Positions 33,594-43,027 of a stretch of 52,671 nucleotides of DNA are shown piece after piece (the first letter of the stretch is position 1; every line of letters begins with the position of its first letter). The notes below the pieces were generated by a model. It saw only the letters and a list, made by a program, of their open reading frames with translations, was not told the DNA's origin and ran no database searches. The translations under genes were made by a program, and so were the position numbers. The stretch is from Acinetobacter variabilis (GTDB lineage Bacteria; Pseudomonadota; Gammaproteobacteria; Pseudomonadales; Moraxellaceae), in assembly GCF_000369625.1 (NCBI RefSeq), contig NZ_KB850116.1, positions 4,370-57,040 of the forward strand. Reading direction: 5' to 3'.

Positions 33594-34874
33594 ATGAGTG
33601 GTTGTGGATGTAGTAAAGAAACACCATGCGAAGATAAGAAATCTCAACAAGAAAATCATCCATCAATTGCAGAAGCAAACAATTCAAAGAATTGTGATAA
33701 TACGCTTAGCTGTTGTGGTGAAGAGGAAGAAAAAAAATCTTCATCTCCTTGCTGTAACACTTCAAACAGTTGTGAAGATACCGCTCAATCCTGTTATGGT
33801 TCTGATCCCAAAGAAAATTTAAGCACTGAAGATATTTTAAAAGATTCGCACTACATGAGTGAATACTTAGTTCCCAAAATGGATTGTTCTGCGGAAGAAC
33901 AGATGGTTCGTATGGCGCTATCTTCAATTGATGGTGTTCAAAAACTCATCTTTGATTTACCTAACCGTTCTTTAAAGGTTCTACATAATCAAAAAGATGA
34001 AAATATAACCACCAAACTTGAAGCTTTGGGTTTTGGTGCAAAGCTTGTGAAGACTGAAACTTATATAAGCAATCAACAGGCTAAGCAAACAAGTACCTAC
34101 ACCATTCCTAAAATGGATTGCTCTGCTGAAGAGCAAATGGTCCGTATGGCTCTTGCAGATATTGAAGCAGTTAAAGGTCTTACTTTTGATCTTCCCAATC
34201 GAAAACTGAAAGTCTTCCATAATGAAGGGATTCAGCAAATTACGGCTAAACTCGAAGGACTGGGTTTTGGGGCGAAACTTGATGAAACACAGCTTTCTTC
34301 AGGCGATATACCTAATGAACCTGATCCTGTGAGACAAGCTAAAGTACTTAAACTGTTATTAGGTATTAATGCTCTACTTTTCTTTATAGAATTCATCAGC
34401 GGTATTATTGCTGCGTCTACAGGATTGATTGCTGATTCTCTAGATATGTTTGCCGATGCAGCCGTTTATGGTATTGCGCTATATGCCGTCGGAAAAGCTG
34501 CGAAATATCAAATAAAAGCAGCCCATTTCGCAGGTTGGATTCAGTTATTACTTGCTGTTATCGTGATTGTTGATGTCATTAGACGATTCATGTTTGGAAG
34601 CGAGCCAGAATCAACGCTCATGATTGTTATTGGCCTGCTCGCACTTATAGCTAACGTGACATGCTTATATCTTATTTCTGGTCATCGAGAAGATGGCGCA
34701 CATATGAAAGCCAGTTGGATTTTCTCGGCGAATGACGTTGTCGTAAATATGGGCGTTATATTTGCCGGTGTACTCGTGGCGTGGACGGGATCAGCTTATC
34801 CAGACTTAATCATTGGCATACTGGTTTCTTTATTCGTACTTAATGGTGCCCGAAAAATTTTGGCTTTGAAGTAA
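33594..34874 (+). CDS. Cys-rich CDF-type cation transporter with two HMA-like domains, copy 2
   Basis: This 426-residue relative of the protein at 17973 has about a dozen substitutions. They are concentrated in the Cys-rich leader (for example K13E, and the CC pair before GSDPKE changed to CY), leaving ten cysteines there. Both HMA-like PKMDCSAEEQMVR blocks, the CDF core and the shared C-terminus (NGARKILALK) are intact, so it should work. It is likely controlled by the adjacent CadR copy. The cassette stops twelve bases into feoA, where the IS6 element begins, so no iron-transport genes follow here. Confidence 0.82.
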   Translation: MSGCGCSKETPCEDKKSQQENHPSIAEANNSKNCDNTLSCCGEEEEKKSSSPCCNTSNSCEDTAQSCYGSDPKENLSTEDILKDSHYMSEYLVPKMDCSAEEQMVRMALSSIDGVQKLIFDLPNRSLKVLHNQKDENITTKLEALGFGAKLVKTETYISNQQAKQTSTYTIPKMDCSAEEQMVRMALADIEAVKGLTFDLPNRKLKVFHNEGIQQITAKLEGLGFGAKLDETQLSSGDIPNEPDPVRQAKVLKLLLGINALLFFIEFISGIIAASTGLIADSLDMFADAAVYGIALYAVGKAAKYQIKAAHFAGWIQLLLAVIVIVDVIRRFMFGSEPESTLMIVIGLLALIANVTCLYLISGHREDGAHMKASWIFSANDVVVNMGVIFAGVLVAWTGSAYPDLIIGILVSLFVLNGARKILALK

Positions 34875-34897
34875 GAGTATCGAAAATGAATCTATTT

Positions 34898-35716
34898 GGC
34901 ACTGTTGCAAATAACCACGAATGGTAAGCTGAAGACTGTTTTAGCTAAAGGTGCAGCATATGAATCCTTTCCATGGTCGGCATTTTCAGGGCGAAATCAT
35001 TCTTTGGGCTGTGCGCTGGTATTGTAAATATGGCATTAGCTATCGTGAACTGCAGGAAATGCTGGCCGAACGGGGTGTGAATGTTGATCACACGACTATT
35101 TACCGTTGGGTTCAACGTTATGCTCCTGAAATAGAAAAACGTTTACGCTGGTATTGGCGTAATCCTACAGATCTGAGCTCGTGGCATATTGATGAAACCT
35201 ATGTAAAAGTGAATGGACGATGGTCTTATCTGTATCGTGCAGTCGATCAACGTGGCGATACCATTGATTTTTATCTTTCTTCTAGACGTAATACCAAATC
35301 AGCATATTGTTTTCTTGGAAAAATTTTAAATAATGTGAAGAAGTGGCAAATTCCACAAGTGATCAACACGGATAAAGCACCCACATATGGACGTGCTTTA
35401 TCACGGTTAAAACGGGAAGGTAAATGTCCACCAGACCTTGAGCACAGGCAGATTAAGTATAAAAATAACGTGATTGAATGTGATCATGGCAAGCTAAAGC
35501 GGATCATCAGGGCCACATTAGGATTCAAATCTATGAAGACGGCTTATGCCACAATTAAAGGTATTGAAGTCATGCGTGCACTACGTAAAGGACAAGCATG
35601 GTCATTTTATTATGGTCAGCCTCAAGGTGAAGTGTGTCTAATCAACAGGGTTTTCGGTCTCTAAGTACTTTTTAAAGGGAACATCATCGACTCAAATCTC
35701 TATTTGCAACAGTGCC
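34898..35716 (+). mobile_element. IS6-family (IS1006/IS1008-type) element, copy 2
   Basis: The 819-bp complete copy lies in opposite orientation to copy 1, with the same ends. Flanking octamers (ATCTATTT and TAATTAAA) do not match. It truncates feoA of the second cassette. Confidence 0.92.
34960..35664 (+). CDS. IS6-family transposase, copy 2
   Basis: This frame is identical to the transposase at 9288-9992 except for one visible substitution (QAWSFYYG for QASSFYYG). All DDE signatures are present, so it is probably active. The ATG at 34960 matches the family N-terminus. Confidence 0.92.
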   Translation: MNPFHGRHFQGEIILWAVRWYCKYGISYRELQEMLAERGVNVDHTTIYRWVQRYAPEIEKRLRWYWRNPTDLSSWHIDETYVKVNGRWSYLYRAVDQRGDTIDFYLSSRRNTKSAYCFLGKILNNVKKWQIPQVINTDKAPTYGRALSRLKREGKCPPDLEHRQIKYKNNVIECDHGKLKRIIRATLGFKSMKTAYATIKGIEVMRALRKGQAWSFYYGQPQGEVCLINRVFGL

Positions 35717-35916
35717 TAATTAAATCCCTTACAATTCAAATTTTTCAGCAACGACTTATCTTTGTTAAAATAGTATTAATTTATTTTTTTTAGGACAAAC
35801 CTTAACAAAATTACAAATTTGTAATTTGGTTGTCATTTAGGTGTATATATCTAGGAATTAGTATATGAAGAAATTATTTTTTGGTCCAAGATATGATTAG
35901 ATTCAATAATATATAT

Positions 35917-36048
35917 ATGAAGATTGTTTTAGTTATTTTTACTATAGTTTTTTCAACCAGTAGTTTTGCTGATGGGGGACTTCGTTTCTTAGAGAAAAAT
36001 TTAGAAATAATTAACAATGAAAAAAGCAAAGGGTGTGAAGAGAATTAA
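35917..36048 (+). CDS. Unassigned 43-residue peptide with signal sequence
   Basis: This short frame, MKIVLVIFTIVFSTSSFADG and on, has a clear signal peptide (cleavage near SFA/DG) and a 25-residue charged mature part with one cysteine, ending KGCEEN. No strong ribosome site is visible. It lies in A/T-rich DNA next to decayed genes and may be the start of a truncated periplasmic protein. I do not recognise the family. Confidence 0.35.
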   Translation: MKIVLVIFTIVFSTSSFADGGLRFLEKNLEIINNEKSKGCEEN

Positions 36049-36353
36049 TTCAAAATTATAATGAAGCACATATAACTAGGAAAACTAAAAATTAGTTATT
36101 TTTAGTATGGTGTAACTAAGATTAATTAATTTTTTTAAATCGAATGATAAATATATTTATTGTTTTTAATTTATTCTTTACCATTTTCAAATTTTTAAAT
36201 AATCCGAAAAGACTATTTTAAACTTTAGGGTTACATATGCTCCTATACATAGGCAGGAATAAATATGCAACTTAGTATATTTGCAACAATAGTACTGGAA
36301 AGATTCATGTAATAATGCTTAAAACTCTCTAATTAGTTAGGGAGGCATTGGAA
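36049..36353. other. A/T-rich gap without a gene
   Basis: Only a weak hairpin (CTAAAAA/TTTTTAG near 36087-36107) is visible. The segment is probably the upstream side of the decayed czc remnant that begins at about 36354. Confidence 0.5.
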
Positions 36354-36479
36354 TTGGAGAAAAAAGTAAAGTGCCCACTAGCAAATGTGGTTATTGGAGG
36401 AATTATCTCATCAACCCTTCTTATGTTGGTTTTATTACCAATATTGTCCCGGTGGATAAATGAAAAGAAAGCTTCTTGA
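36354..36479 (+). pseudogene. czcA remnant (last ~35 codons)
   Basis: The frame reads LANVVIGGIISSTLLMLVLL, then PILSRWINEKKAS and a stop. It aligns with the end of CzcA at 11136 (ATVVIGGIISSTLLTLVLLP, MNEKKVS) with several substitutions. Everything upstream is lost. It is on the plus strand and followed by a czcD remnant, preserving the A-D order of the intact locus. Confidence 0.85.
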
Positions 36480-36566
36480 CCAATTATAGTAAGCAATTTT
36501 TAGCAGAAATATTGAGGCTTACTCAAGTCTCTCAGCTAATCGTAAATAGAATAAGGAAACTATTGT

Positions 36567-36716
36567 ATGTCAGAAGATCATTCTCAGAGCCACGCGGCTG
36601 TTACTGAAGAGAATAGTAAGAAGCTAATATTTACTGTAGGTTTGACCACTACGTTTTAATCGTAGAAATTATAACCGTTTTTATTACTCAAAGTTTAACT
36701 TTTGTGATTATCTAAA
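36567..36716 (+). pseudogene. czcD remnant (first ~50 codons, frameshifted)
   Basis: It begins MSEDHSQSHAAVTEENSKKL, then IFTVGLTTTF, matching the start of CzcD at 11049. One base is missing in the T-run after TTTF; in the shifted frame it continues LIVEIITVFITQSLTFVII. It then stops at about 36716. It is 87 bp after the czcA remnant, the same spacing as in the intact locus (86 bp). Confidence 0.85.
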
Positions 36717-36724
36717 AACACATA

Positions 36725-36815
36725 GCGGTCGAATGGCCATATTAACTGACTTAAAATCAGTCGCATACTTTAATGTAGCGGTTCTGATAGCACAAAAGTT
36801 CGCAGCATGAAAACG
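36725..36815 (+). pseudogene. tRNA-Leu(UAA)-like relic
   Basis: CTGA-CTTAAAA-TCAG (about 36748-36762) has the form of a tRNA-Leu anticodon arm with anticodon TAA. It is followed by a small variable-arm hairpin (GCAT/ATGT) and GGTTC of a T-loop. The acceptor and D arms are not well formed. It is probably a degenerate tRNA or a chance likeness. Confidence 0.3.
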
Positions 36816-36883
36816 GAACCGGCATAATTGATTTATAGTGAACCCATACACTAAGCATAATGATTTAGAGGACGATAATCCCA

Positions 36884-37498
36884 ATGAAAAAATTCCTTTT
36901 AGGAGCTGTTGCCGCATCTGTTTTGGCCTTTTCAGGCAATGCTATGGCCAATTTTGTGGCAGGTCAGGACTATCAGGTGGTTGCAAAACCAGTCAAAGTC
37001 GAAAAACCGGGCAGAATTGAGGTACGTGAATTCTTCTGGTACGGCTGTGGTCACTGTTTCGCGCTTGAACCACATATGCAGGGCTGGTTGAAAAAATTAC
37101 CAAAAGATGTACGTTTTGTACGTACGCCGGCTGCAATGAATCCACTCTGGGAGCAGGCAGCGCGTGCTTATTATGTGTCTGAAGCATTGGGTGTGCGTCA
37201 AAAAGCACATTTACAATTATTCCATGATATTCATGATAAGCAACGTCCAATTTTAGAACAGGCGCAATTGGCCAAGTTCTATACCCGCTATGGTATTCCT
37301 GAAGCGAAATTTAACAGCACTTATAAATCTTTCCCGATCACTTCGAAAATTGCCCAAGCCAAAAATCTGGCTGCTCAGTATCAGTTAAGTGGTGTTCCGG
37401 CAGTGACCGTGAATGGTAAATATATTGTGCAGGGTAATGATGCCAAAGTCATTCAGGTGGTGAATTACCTGATTGAAAAAGAGCGTAAAGCCAAATAA
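36884..37498 (+). CDS. dsbA: DsbA thiol:disulfide oxidoreductase
   Basis: This periplasmic protein introduces disulfide bonds. The 204 residues have a signal peptide (1-22, cleaved after MAMA-like AMA/NF), the active site CGHC at residues 55-58 in FFWYGCGHCFALEPH, and the cis-Pro loop SGVPAVTVNGKY near 165. The length is normal for DsbA. A ribosome site AGAGGA lies about 10 bases upstream. The gene is more GC-rich than the decayed DNA before it, and a minus-strand gene remnant follows, so it looks like a chromosomal segment captured between IS elements. The extra DsbA could help fold Cys-containing periplasmic metal proteins; that is inference. Confidence 0.93.
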   Translation: MKKFLLGAVAASVLAFSGNAMANFVAGQDYQVVAKPVKVEKPGRIEVREFFWYGCGHCFALEPHMQGWLKKLPKDVRFVRTPAAMNPLWEQAARAYYVSEALGVRQKAHLQLFHDIHDKQRPILEQAQLAKFYTRYGIPEAKFNSTYKSFPITSKIAQAKNLAAQYQLSGVPAVTVNGKYIVQGNDAKVIQVVNYLIEKERKAK

Positions 37499-37520
37499 GA
37501 CGCGATTGATTATCTCTAAA

Positions 37521-37551
37521 AAAAACCTGCATCGAATCTGCAGGTTTTTTT
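37521..37551 (+). terminator. Terminator of dsbA
   Basis: AAAAACCTGCA pairs with TGCAGGTTTTT and is followed by T. It also serves the convergent remnant gene. Confidence 0.85.
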
Positions 37552-37574
37552 ATTTAAACTGGAGGAATGGTTAT

Positions 37575-37704
37575 TTACGTCCTGACTGCCGGATCTGGTG
37601 TTTCTATCGGCGGGCGATACCAGTGTAAAATTCCTCGGAATAAGAGCTGCATCTGCAACACGCTTTGCGCTTTAAAGTCATGGGATTGAATATGAATCGT
37701 GGAT
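37575..37704 (-). pseudogene. C-terminal remnant of an unknown gene cut by the IS903-like element
   Basis: On the minus strand the frame reads DFKAQSVLQMQLLFRGILHW, YRPPIETPDPAVRT and a stop at 37575. It is open up to the IS end at 37705. I do not recognise the family. It faces dsbA across the terminator, as a chromosomal neighbour would. Confidence 0.4.
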
Positions 37705-38743
37705 GGCTTTGTTGCACAAACCTATCTGTAAAGGGTTTTTCAGCGATATAATTTTCAAATGAAGAAGCCTGCACACAAAATCTACCGCACAACCAATTGG
37801 CCCGCATATAACCGAGCACTCATGAGCCGCGGAAATATTGCCATTTGGTTTGATCCTGCTACGCAATGGTATGCTCCGTCCATCGGTAAACAAGGGCGAA
37901 ATCAAACCTACTCCGACGCAGTCATCCAATGCTGCTTAATGATTAAATCCTTATTCCGTCTGTCTTTACGTATGGTCACTGGCTTTGTGCAAAGTCTGAT
38001 TAAACTTTGCGGATTAAATTGGATAGCTCCAGATTACACCACGCTTTGTAGAAGACAAAAGCATATTGATATTGTAATCAGCTACCAAAAAAGTAGCGAT
38101 GGGCTGCATCTACTCATGGACTCTACAGGCATGAAGTTTCTAGGTGAGGGCGAATGGAAACGCAAGAAACATGGACCTGAATATCGTCGCCAATGGCGTA
38201 AACTTCATATTGGTATAGATGCTAAAACCCTACAAATACGAGCAGTTCAGCTTACAACCAATAATGTCAGTGATTCACAGGTGCTTGGTGATTTACTTAA
38301 TCAGATTCCACAAGATGAGCGGATTGACTCTGTTTATACCGATGGAGCTTATGACACCAAGCAATGCCGTCAGGTCATTGCAGATCGGCAAGCGCATGCG
38401 GTGATTCCACCTAGAAAAAATGCGAAACCATGGAAAGATACAAAGAGTAGCTCGCTAGAGCGAAATGAATTACTTCGAGCAATTAAACGTTTAGGCAGGA
38501 CACTATGGAAAAAATGGTCAGGCTATCATCGCCGAAGTTTGGTTGAAACTAAGATGCATTGCATCAAATTATTAGGAGATAAACTCAGTGCAAGGAGTTT
38601 TGATAGCCAAGTCAATGAGATCCATGCACGTGTGGCAGTCCTTAACAGATTTACGGAATTAGGTCGACCACTTACCCAAGTTACGCCTTAAATTTGGCTC
38701 AATTAGGGGCGCTTTGCATTTCAAATCTTTGTGCAACAAAGCC
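37705..38743 (+). mobile_element. IS5-family (IS903-like) insertion sequence, copy 2
   Basis: This second 1,039-bp copy has the same orientation as 3694-4732. It differs at only a few bases (for example TTTGCATTTC for TTTGTATTTC near the right end). The flanks do not form a target duplication. Confidence 0.9.
37759..38691 (+). CDS. IS5-family transposase (IS903 group), copy 2
   Basis: The protein is identical in sequence to the transposase at 3748-4680, with the same DDE signatures. It is probably active. Confidence 0.9.
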   Translation: MKKPAHKIYRTTNWPAYNRALMSRGNIAIWFDPATQWYAPSIGKQGRNQTYSDAVIQCCLMIKSLFRLSLRMVTGFVQSLIKLCGLNWIAPDYTTLCRRQKHIDIVISYQKSSDGLHLLMDSTGMKFLGEGEWKRKKHGPEYRRQWRKLHIGIDAKTLQIRAVQLTTNNVSDSQVLGDLLNQIPQDERIDSVYTDGAYDTKQCRQVIADRQAHAVIPPRKNAKPWKDTKSSSLERNELLRAIKRLGRTLWKKWSGYHRRSLVETKMHCIKLLGDKLSARSFDSQVNEIHARVAVLNRFTELGRPLTQVTP

Positions 38744-38761
38744 AATGTATATAAAAAATGG

Positions 38762-41239
38762 TTAAATAATTGCAAGGGGGGCTTTAAAACGTTTTAATCG
38801 TAAAGCATTTCCTAGTACAAATATTGACGAGAGAGCCATTGCACCAGCAGCAAATACAGGAGAAAGTAGCAGTCCAAATTGCGGATAAAGTACACCTGCT
38901 GCAATAGGAATCAGAGCTGCATTGTAAACAAATGCCCAAAATAAATTTTCACGAATATTGGTTATAGTCGCTTTGCTTAAAGCGATAGCATTTGGCACTC
39001 CTTTCAGGTTGCCAGACATCAAAACCACATCAGCAGCTTCAATAGCTACGTCTGTACCTGTACCTATTGCTAAACCAATATCTGCTTCTGCAAGTGCAGG
39101 GGCATCATTAATGCCATCTCCAACATATGCGAGTTTACCATATTGATTTTTTAATTTTTTAACGGCCTCTATTTTACCTTCTGGTAAGACTTCTGCAATA
39201 ACCTCATCAATACCTAGTTTTTTTGCAATCGCTTGAGCTGTATGACGGTTATCACCTGTAATCATGGCAACCTTTAAACCTAACTGATGTAACGCTTCAA
39301 TTGCAGCAAATGTTGATTCTTTAATTGGATCTGCTACAGCAATAATGGCAGCAAGTTTCTGGTCAATCGCAACATAGAGAGGGGTTTTTCCTTCTTCTCC
39401 CAAACGATCCGAAAATTGAGAAAAAACATTAGGATTCAAACCTAGTTTTTCCATATATCGATCTGCACCAATATGAACCAAATGTTCAGACACCGTTGCT
39501 TCTATTCCATAGCCCGTGACTGACTTGAAATCAGCAACAGGAGACAGAATTAATTCCTTATCTATAGCGGCTTGTACAATTGCTCGAGCAATAGGATGCT
39601 CAGACTTTGATTCAACGGCTGCCATAAGTGAAAGTACGGCATTGTATTCAAACCCTTCTAAGACATGCAGATCGGTTAAAATTGGTTTCCCTTCAGTCAG
39701 GGTCCCTGTTTTATCAACAGCAACCACTTTAGTTTCTTTGAGCAGCTGCAAAGCTTCCCCTTTACGGAATAAAACACCCATTTCAGCACCACGCCCAGTT
39801 CCCACCATGATTGATGTAGGTGTTGCAAGTCCCATTGCACAAGGACATGCAATAATGAGTACCGCAACTGCATTAACTAAGCTAAACGTTAGGGCTGGCT
39901 CAGGGCCGAAGATAAACCAAGTAATAAAAGTTAAAAGAGAGAGACCCATTACTACAGGTACAAACCACATGGTAATTTTATCAACCAATGCCTGAATCGG
40001 CAGCTTGGAGCCTTGGGCCTGTTCAACCATTCGGATGATTTGAGAAAGCACTGATGAACTACCAACAGAGGTGGCTTTGATATTTAAGCTGCCACTTTGG
40101 TTAATTGTTCCTCCTACCACAGTAGAGCCTATCGTTTTTTCAACGGGCATAGGCTCGCCAGTAATCATGGATTCATCAATAAAACTTTGGCCGTGAATAA
40201 CTTCACCATCGACAGGGATACGCTCGCCTGGTCTAATCTCTACAATCGTTCCTGTTTGAACTTCGGCAATCGGAACTTCTATCACCTGATTATTGAGCTG
40301 TATTCTGGCAACTTTAGGCTGCATTCCAACTAGATGTTGAATTGCTAAAGACGTTCGGCCTTTTGCCTTGGCTTCAAAAAATCTACCTAATAGAATTAAA
40401 GTGATAATAACCGCTGCAGCTTCATAATAAACATTGACCGTGCCTTGTGGCAGGACACTTGGAAAGAAAGTAGCAACCACTGAATAAAGATAAGCAGCCA
40501 ATGTTCCTACAGCCACCAAGGAATTCATGTCTGGTGCTAAGCGGAATAAACTTGGGATGCCCTTTTTAAAGAAGCGTCGGCCTGGAAAAATTAATGCTAC
40601 TGTGGTCAAGAAAAATTGCATTAACCAGCTATTTTGTTGGCCAATGTTATCCATCATAAACGTATGAAAGGCGGGAATCAGGTGTGATCCCATTTCTAAA
40701 ATAAAAACGGGTAGAGTCAATAAGACTGACAAAATTAAATCTTTTTTAAGTTTTTCTAATTCAATATTTTTTTTATCTTGAAAGCTTTCCGTAGTTTGAT
40801 GAACTGACTTTGCTTCAAACCCTGCTTTGGTGACAGCCTGAATTAACGAGTCACGAGTGACAGATGAGCTTGCCTGAATAGTCGCTTTTTCAGTAGCCAG
40901 ATTTACATGAGCTGATTCCACACCCTCAACAGATTTTAAGGCCTTTTCTACTCGACCTACACAAGAAGCACATGACATACCCTCAATCGTAAGCTCTATT
41001 GGTTGCAGCGCTTCCACTTCGTAGCCTGCTTTTTCTACGGCTTTAATTAAAGTAGCGCGATCAAGTGGTTGATGCGCATAAATGACTGCTTTTTCGGTAG
41101 CCAGATTTACATGAGCCGATTCAACACCCTCAACAGATTTTAAAGCTTTTTCCACACGGCCTACACAAGAAGCACATGTCATCCCCTCAATCTCTAATGT
41201 TTCACTGTAGTGTGGCGTATCAGTCATTTCGGTACTCAT
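38762..41239 (-). CDS. copA: CopA, Cu(I)-exporting P1B-type ATPase
   Basis: This inner-membrane Cu(I)/Ag(I) pump has 825 residues. Two HMA domains have GMTCASC (C22, C25) and GMSCASC (C90, C93). Eight membrane segments follow, with the transport motif [13 protein letters not shown]. The P-type cassette has [20 protein letters not shown] and [13 protein letters not shown]. It is fed by the CopZ-like chaperone upstream, with a gap of about 180 bp that contains the hairpin GTACAG/CTGTAC (41338-41356). The gene is last in its direction and stops 18 bp from the IS903-like end, so anything beyond was lost to the IS. Confidence 0.95.
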   Translation of the reverse strand: MSTEMTDTPHYSETLEIEGMTCASCVGRVEKALKSVEGVESAHVNLATEKAVIYAHQPLDRATLIKAVEKAGYEVEALQPIELTIEGMSCASCVGRVEKALKSVEGVESAHVNLATEKATIQASSSVTRDSLIQAVTKAGFEAKSVHQTTESFQDKKNIELEKLKKDLILSVLLTLPVFILEMGSHLIPAFHTFMMDNIGQQNSWLMQFFLTTVALIFPGRRFFKKGIPSLFRLAPDMNSLVAVGTLAAYLYSVVATFFPSVLPQGTVNVYYEAAAVIITLILLGRFFEAKAKGRTSLAIQHLVGMQPKVARIQLNNQVIEVPIAEVQTGTIVEIRPGERIPVDGEVIHGQSFIDESMITGEPMPVEKTIGSTVVGGTINQSGSLNIKATSVGSSSVLSQIIRMVEQAQGSKLPIQALVDKITMWFVPVVMGLSLLTFITWFIFGPEPALTFSLVNAVAVLIIACPCAMGLATPTSIMVGTGRGAEMGVLFRKGEALQLLKETKVVAVDKTGTLTEGKPILTDLHVLEGFEYNAVLSLMAAVESKSEHPIARAIVQAAIDKELILSPVADFKSVTGYGIEATVSEHLVHIGADRYMEKLGLNPNVFSQFSDRLGEEGKTPLYVAIDQKLAAIIAVADPIKESTFAAIEALHQLGLKVAMITGDNRHTAQAIAKKLGIDEVIAEVLPEGKIEAVKKLKNQYGKLAYVGDGINDAPALAEADIGLAIGTGTDVAIEAADVVLMSGNLKGVPNAIALSKATITNIRENLFWAFVYNAALIPIAAGVLYPQFGLLLSPVFAAGAMALSSIFVLGNALRLKRFKAPLAII

Positions 41240-41417
41240 ATACGATCTCTATCATTTAGATATGCTGAGTTCTATATGCGAAGATCAGCTCGAACCAAGA
41301 TTAGGGGGAATTCAGGGATTACTTTTATTTCAAGCAAGTACAGGTTTTATCTGTACGATGAGGAAAATAAGAGAGAGTAAAAGTGGTAAGGAATTCCCAC
41401 TGTTACTCTAACAGAGA

Positions 41418-41612
41418 TTAAGCAGGATCAGCTGTAAATCCACGCTCACTGAGAGTGGCAATGACTTGATCCTGATTCACCGTTGTGTTGATTTCAACAA
41501 TACGGTTTTGTAAATCAATATCGAGTGAGGCATTCGAGTCGAGCTCTTTAATTGCGGTAGTAATGCCGCGTGCACAACCACCACAAGTCATATTAGCGAT
41601 GTGAAATTTCAT
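41418..41612 (-). CDS. copZ: CopZ-like copper chaperone
   Basis: This 64-residue single HMA domain has NMTCGGCARGI (C10, C13 region) and the betaalphabeta length of a metallochaperone. The start has a good AAGGAG ribosome site. It lies 178 bp upstream of copA in the same direction and should pass Cu(I) to the HMA domains of that pump. The CopR-type box at 41809-41834 is 197 bp upstream and could control both genes. Confidence 0.9.
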   Translation of the reverse strand: MKFHIANMTCGGCARGITTAIKELDSNASLDIDLQNRIVEINTTVNQDQVIATLSERGFTADPA

Positions 41613-42081
41613 ATGTTGCTCCTTTTTAACAAAACATTTGTTTAAAACATTAGAACAGTAACTCTAAACTTTCACCATACAACCAGCCTTTTTCTGAATC
41701 AGTTACTCGCTGTAACTTGGTCTGTTTACAACCTTACAGTTTTCTTCAGAGTATTCCAAAGAAGAGTGTTCTAATGACTACAGTAAAAGTACTTAACCAA
41801 CATTAATGTGACTTTAAAATGACATTTTTGTCATCTACGATCACTCTGAAATTTATAAGATTAGTTATTTCAATCAATGGTAGTGAACTGAATAGATGAG
41901 ACCGTTATGGGTTGAAGATAAGCTAAAAACCGGTGACTACCTTTATGTATAATGCCTCATGATGCGATTTTACTGTTCTGATTGTCGTAAGTTGGCAGTC
42001 CAGTAGAAACTTTATTGCTCAGCTACAAAAGATAAATGCAGTAATGTTAAATTTCCTCAATTCCCTTATTTTGAAATTCTC
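41613..42081. other. Non-coding gap upstream of copZ with one Cop box
   Basis: The CopR-type box occupies 41809-41834. No gene can be supported in the rest. A short frame near 41960 (FYCSDCRKLAVQ) is too short to judge. Confidence 0.6.
41809..41834 (+). promoter_or_regulatory. CopR-type box 1
   Basis: TGACTT, one base, AAAAT, one base, ACATTTTTGTCAT in 26 bp. The same motif occurs at 43527-43552 and, reversed, at 50992-51017. Confidence 0.8.
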
Positions 42082-42963
42082 TTATTCAATACCCACGACA
42101 GTGGTTATATAGCCTGTTGTTAATAGAATTGATAGACCTAATAACATCTCAAATAAAATGGCATGACTAAGGTGTTTAGCGAATTTAGGATGTTGAAGAC
42201 GCGGGGTGAAATACCATTTGTTGAAGGCAGCTAAAAGTAGAATACCTATAACAAAAAACATTTTAACCATGAAACCATAGCCATATGCAGTATTGATTAA
42301 GGTATTAAAATCTTTAATTAAAAGAAGAGCTACACTAGCGCCACAGGCGATTAATATCCCAACAATGAAAGCAGCAATACGTCCAAATACATGCATGCGA
42401 TCTTTTAAAGGTAAACCACTTATTTCCCGGCTGGTTTTCCATAACGGATATAAAGACCCCATCCATAACGACATAACTAGAATATGGATTGATAATAAAA
42501 TTTGAGCAAGTAAGGTTAAATTAGCGACATGTCCGAGCTGGGAAAAACTAAAAATAATCGGGAGAAGTAAAATACAAAATATTGAACTTTCAATTATAGA
42601 AAACCGACCTTTGTTCCTGTTAAGTTTAACCACCATGAGAAGAAGTAAAAGAGCAAAACTAATAGAACGAAGAACGTATATATACCCCGTCGGAGTATTA
42701 ACCAATATATTAATATACGTGGGGTCCACCATACCTGTAATACCAGTATTGGCAAAACTACCAATCAGAATAAAAAATCCCAAGGTACTGGAAATTAGGC
42801 CTAATCCAGCGCCAATTGTAATATATTTAAGAATCGATTCTTTTAGTTCAAGATATTGTCTAAGTAAAAAATAGCAAAAGGCTCCACCAACGACAAAAGC
42901 TACACTTAAATATAAAATAACCTTAGTTAACCAAGTGGCCCACATCCAATATTCAGAAATCAT
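42082..42963 (-). CDS. copD: CopD copper-resistance membrane protein
   Basis: This integral membrane protein of about 293 residues has eight predicted helices and the CopD domain (about 170-290). It shows WATWLTKVILYLSVAFVVGG at the start, HILVMSLWMGSLYPLW (about 178-193) and a final HAILFEMLLGLSILLTTGYI. CopD acts with CopC to move copper across the inner membrane. It follows copC by about 64 bp. ATG 42963 is preferred; the frame could start at 43008, but the extra residues are not membrane-like. Confidence 0.85.
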   Translation of the reverse strand: MISEYWMWATWLTKVILYLSVAFVVGGAFCYFLLRQYLELKESILKYITIGAGLGLISSTLGFFILIGSFANTGITGMVDPTYINILVNTPTGYIYVLRSISFALLLLLMVVKLNRNKGRFSIIESSIFCILLLPIIFSFSQLGHVANLTLLAQILLSIHILVMSLWMGSLYPLWKTSREISGLPLKDRMHVFGRIAAFIVGILIACGASVALLLIKDFNTLINTAYGYGFMVKMFFVIGILLLAAFNKWYFTPRLQHPKFAKHLSHAILFEMLLGLSILLTTGYITTVVGIE

Positions 42964-43027
42964 TATTTTTGTCCATTCTAGAACAACATGCCAGCACCTC
43001 ACTGACATGTTGAAAGGTAATCAATTC

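Noticed and set aside
39516..39995. 159-codon plus-strand frame inside copA
   Set aside because: It is an antisense shadow of the P-type ATPase gene; its Ser/Thr/Ala/Pro-rich content is typical of such shadows.
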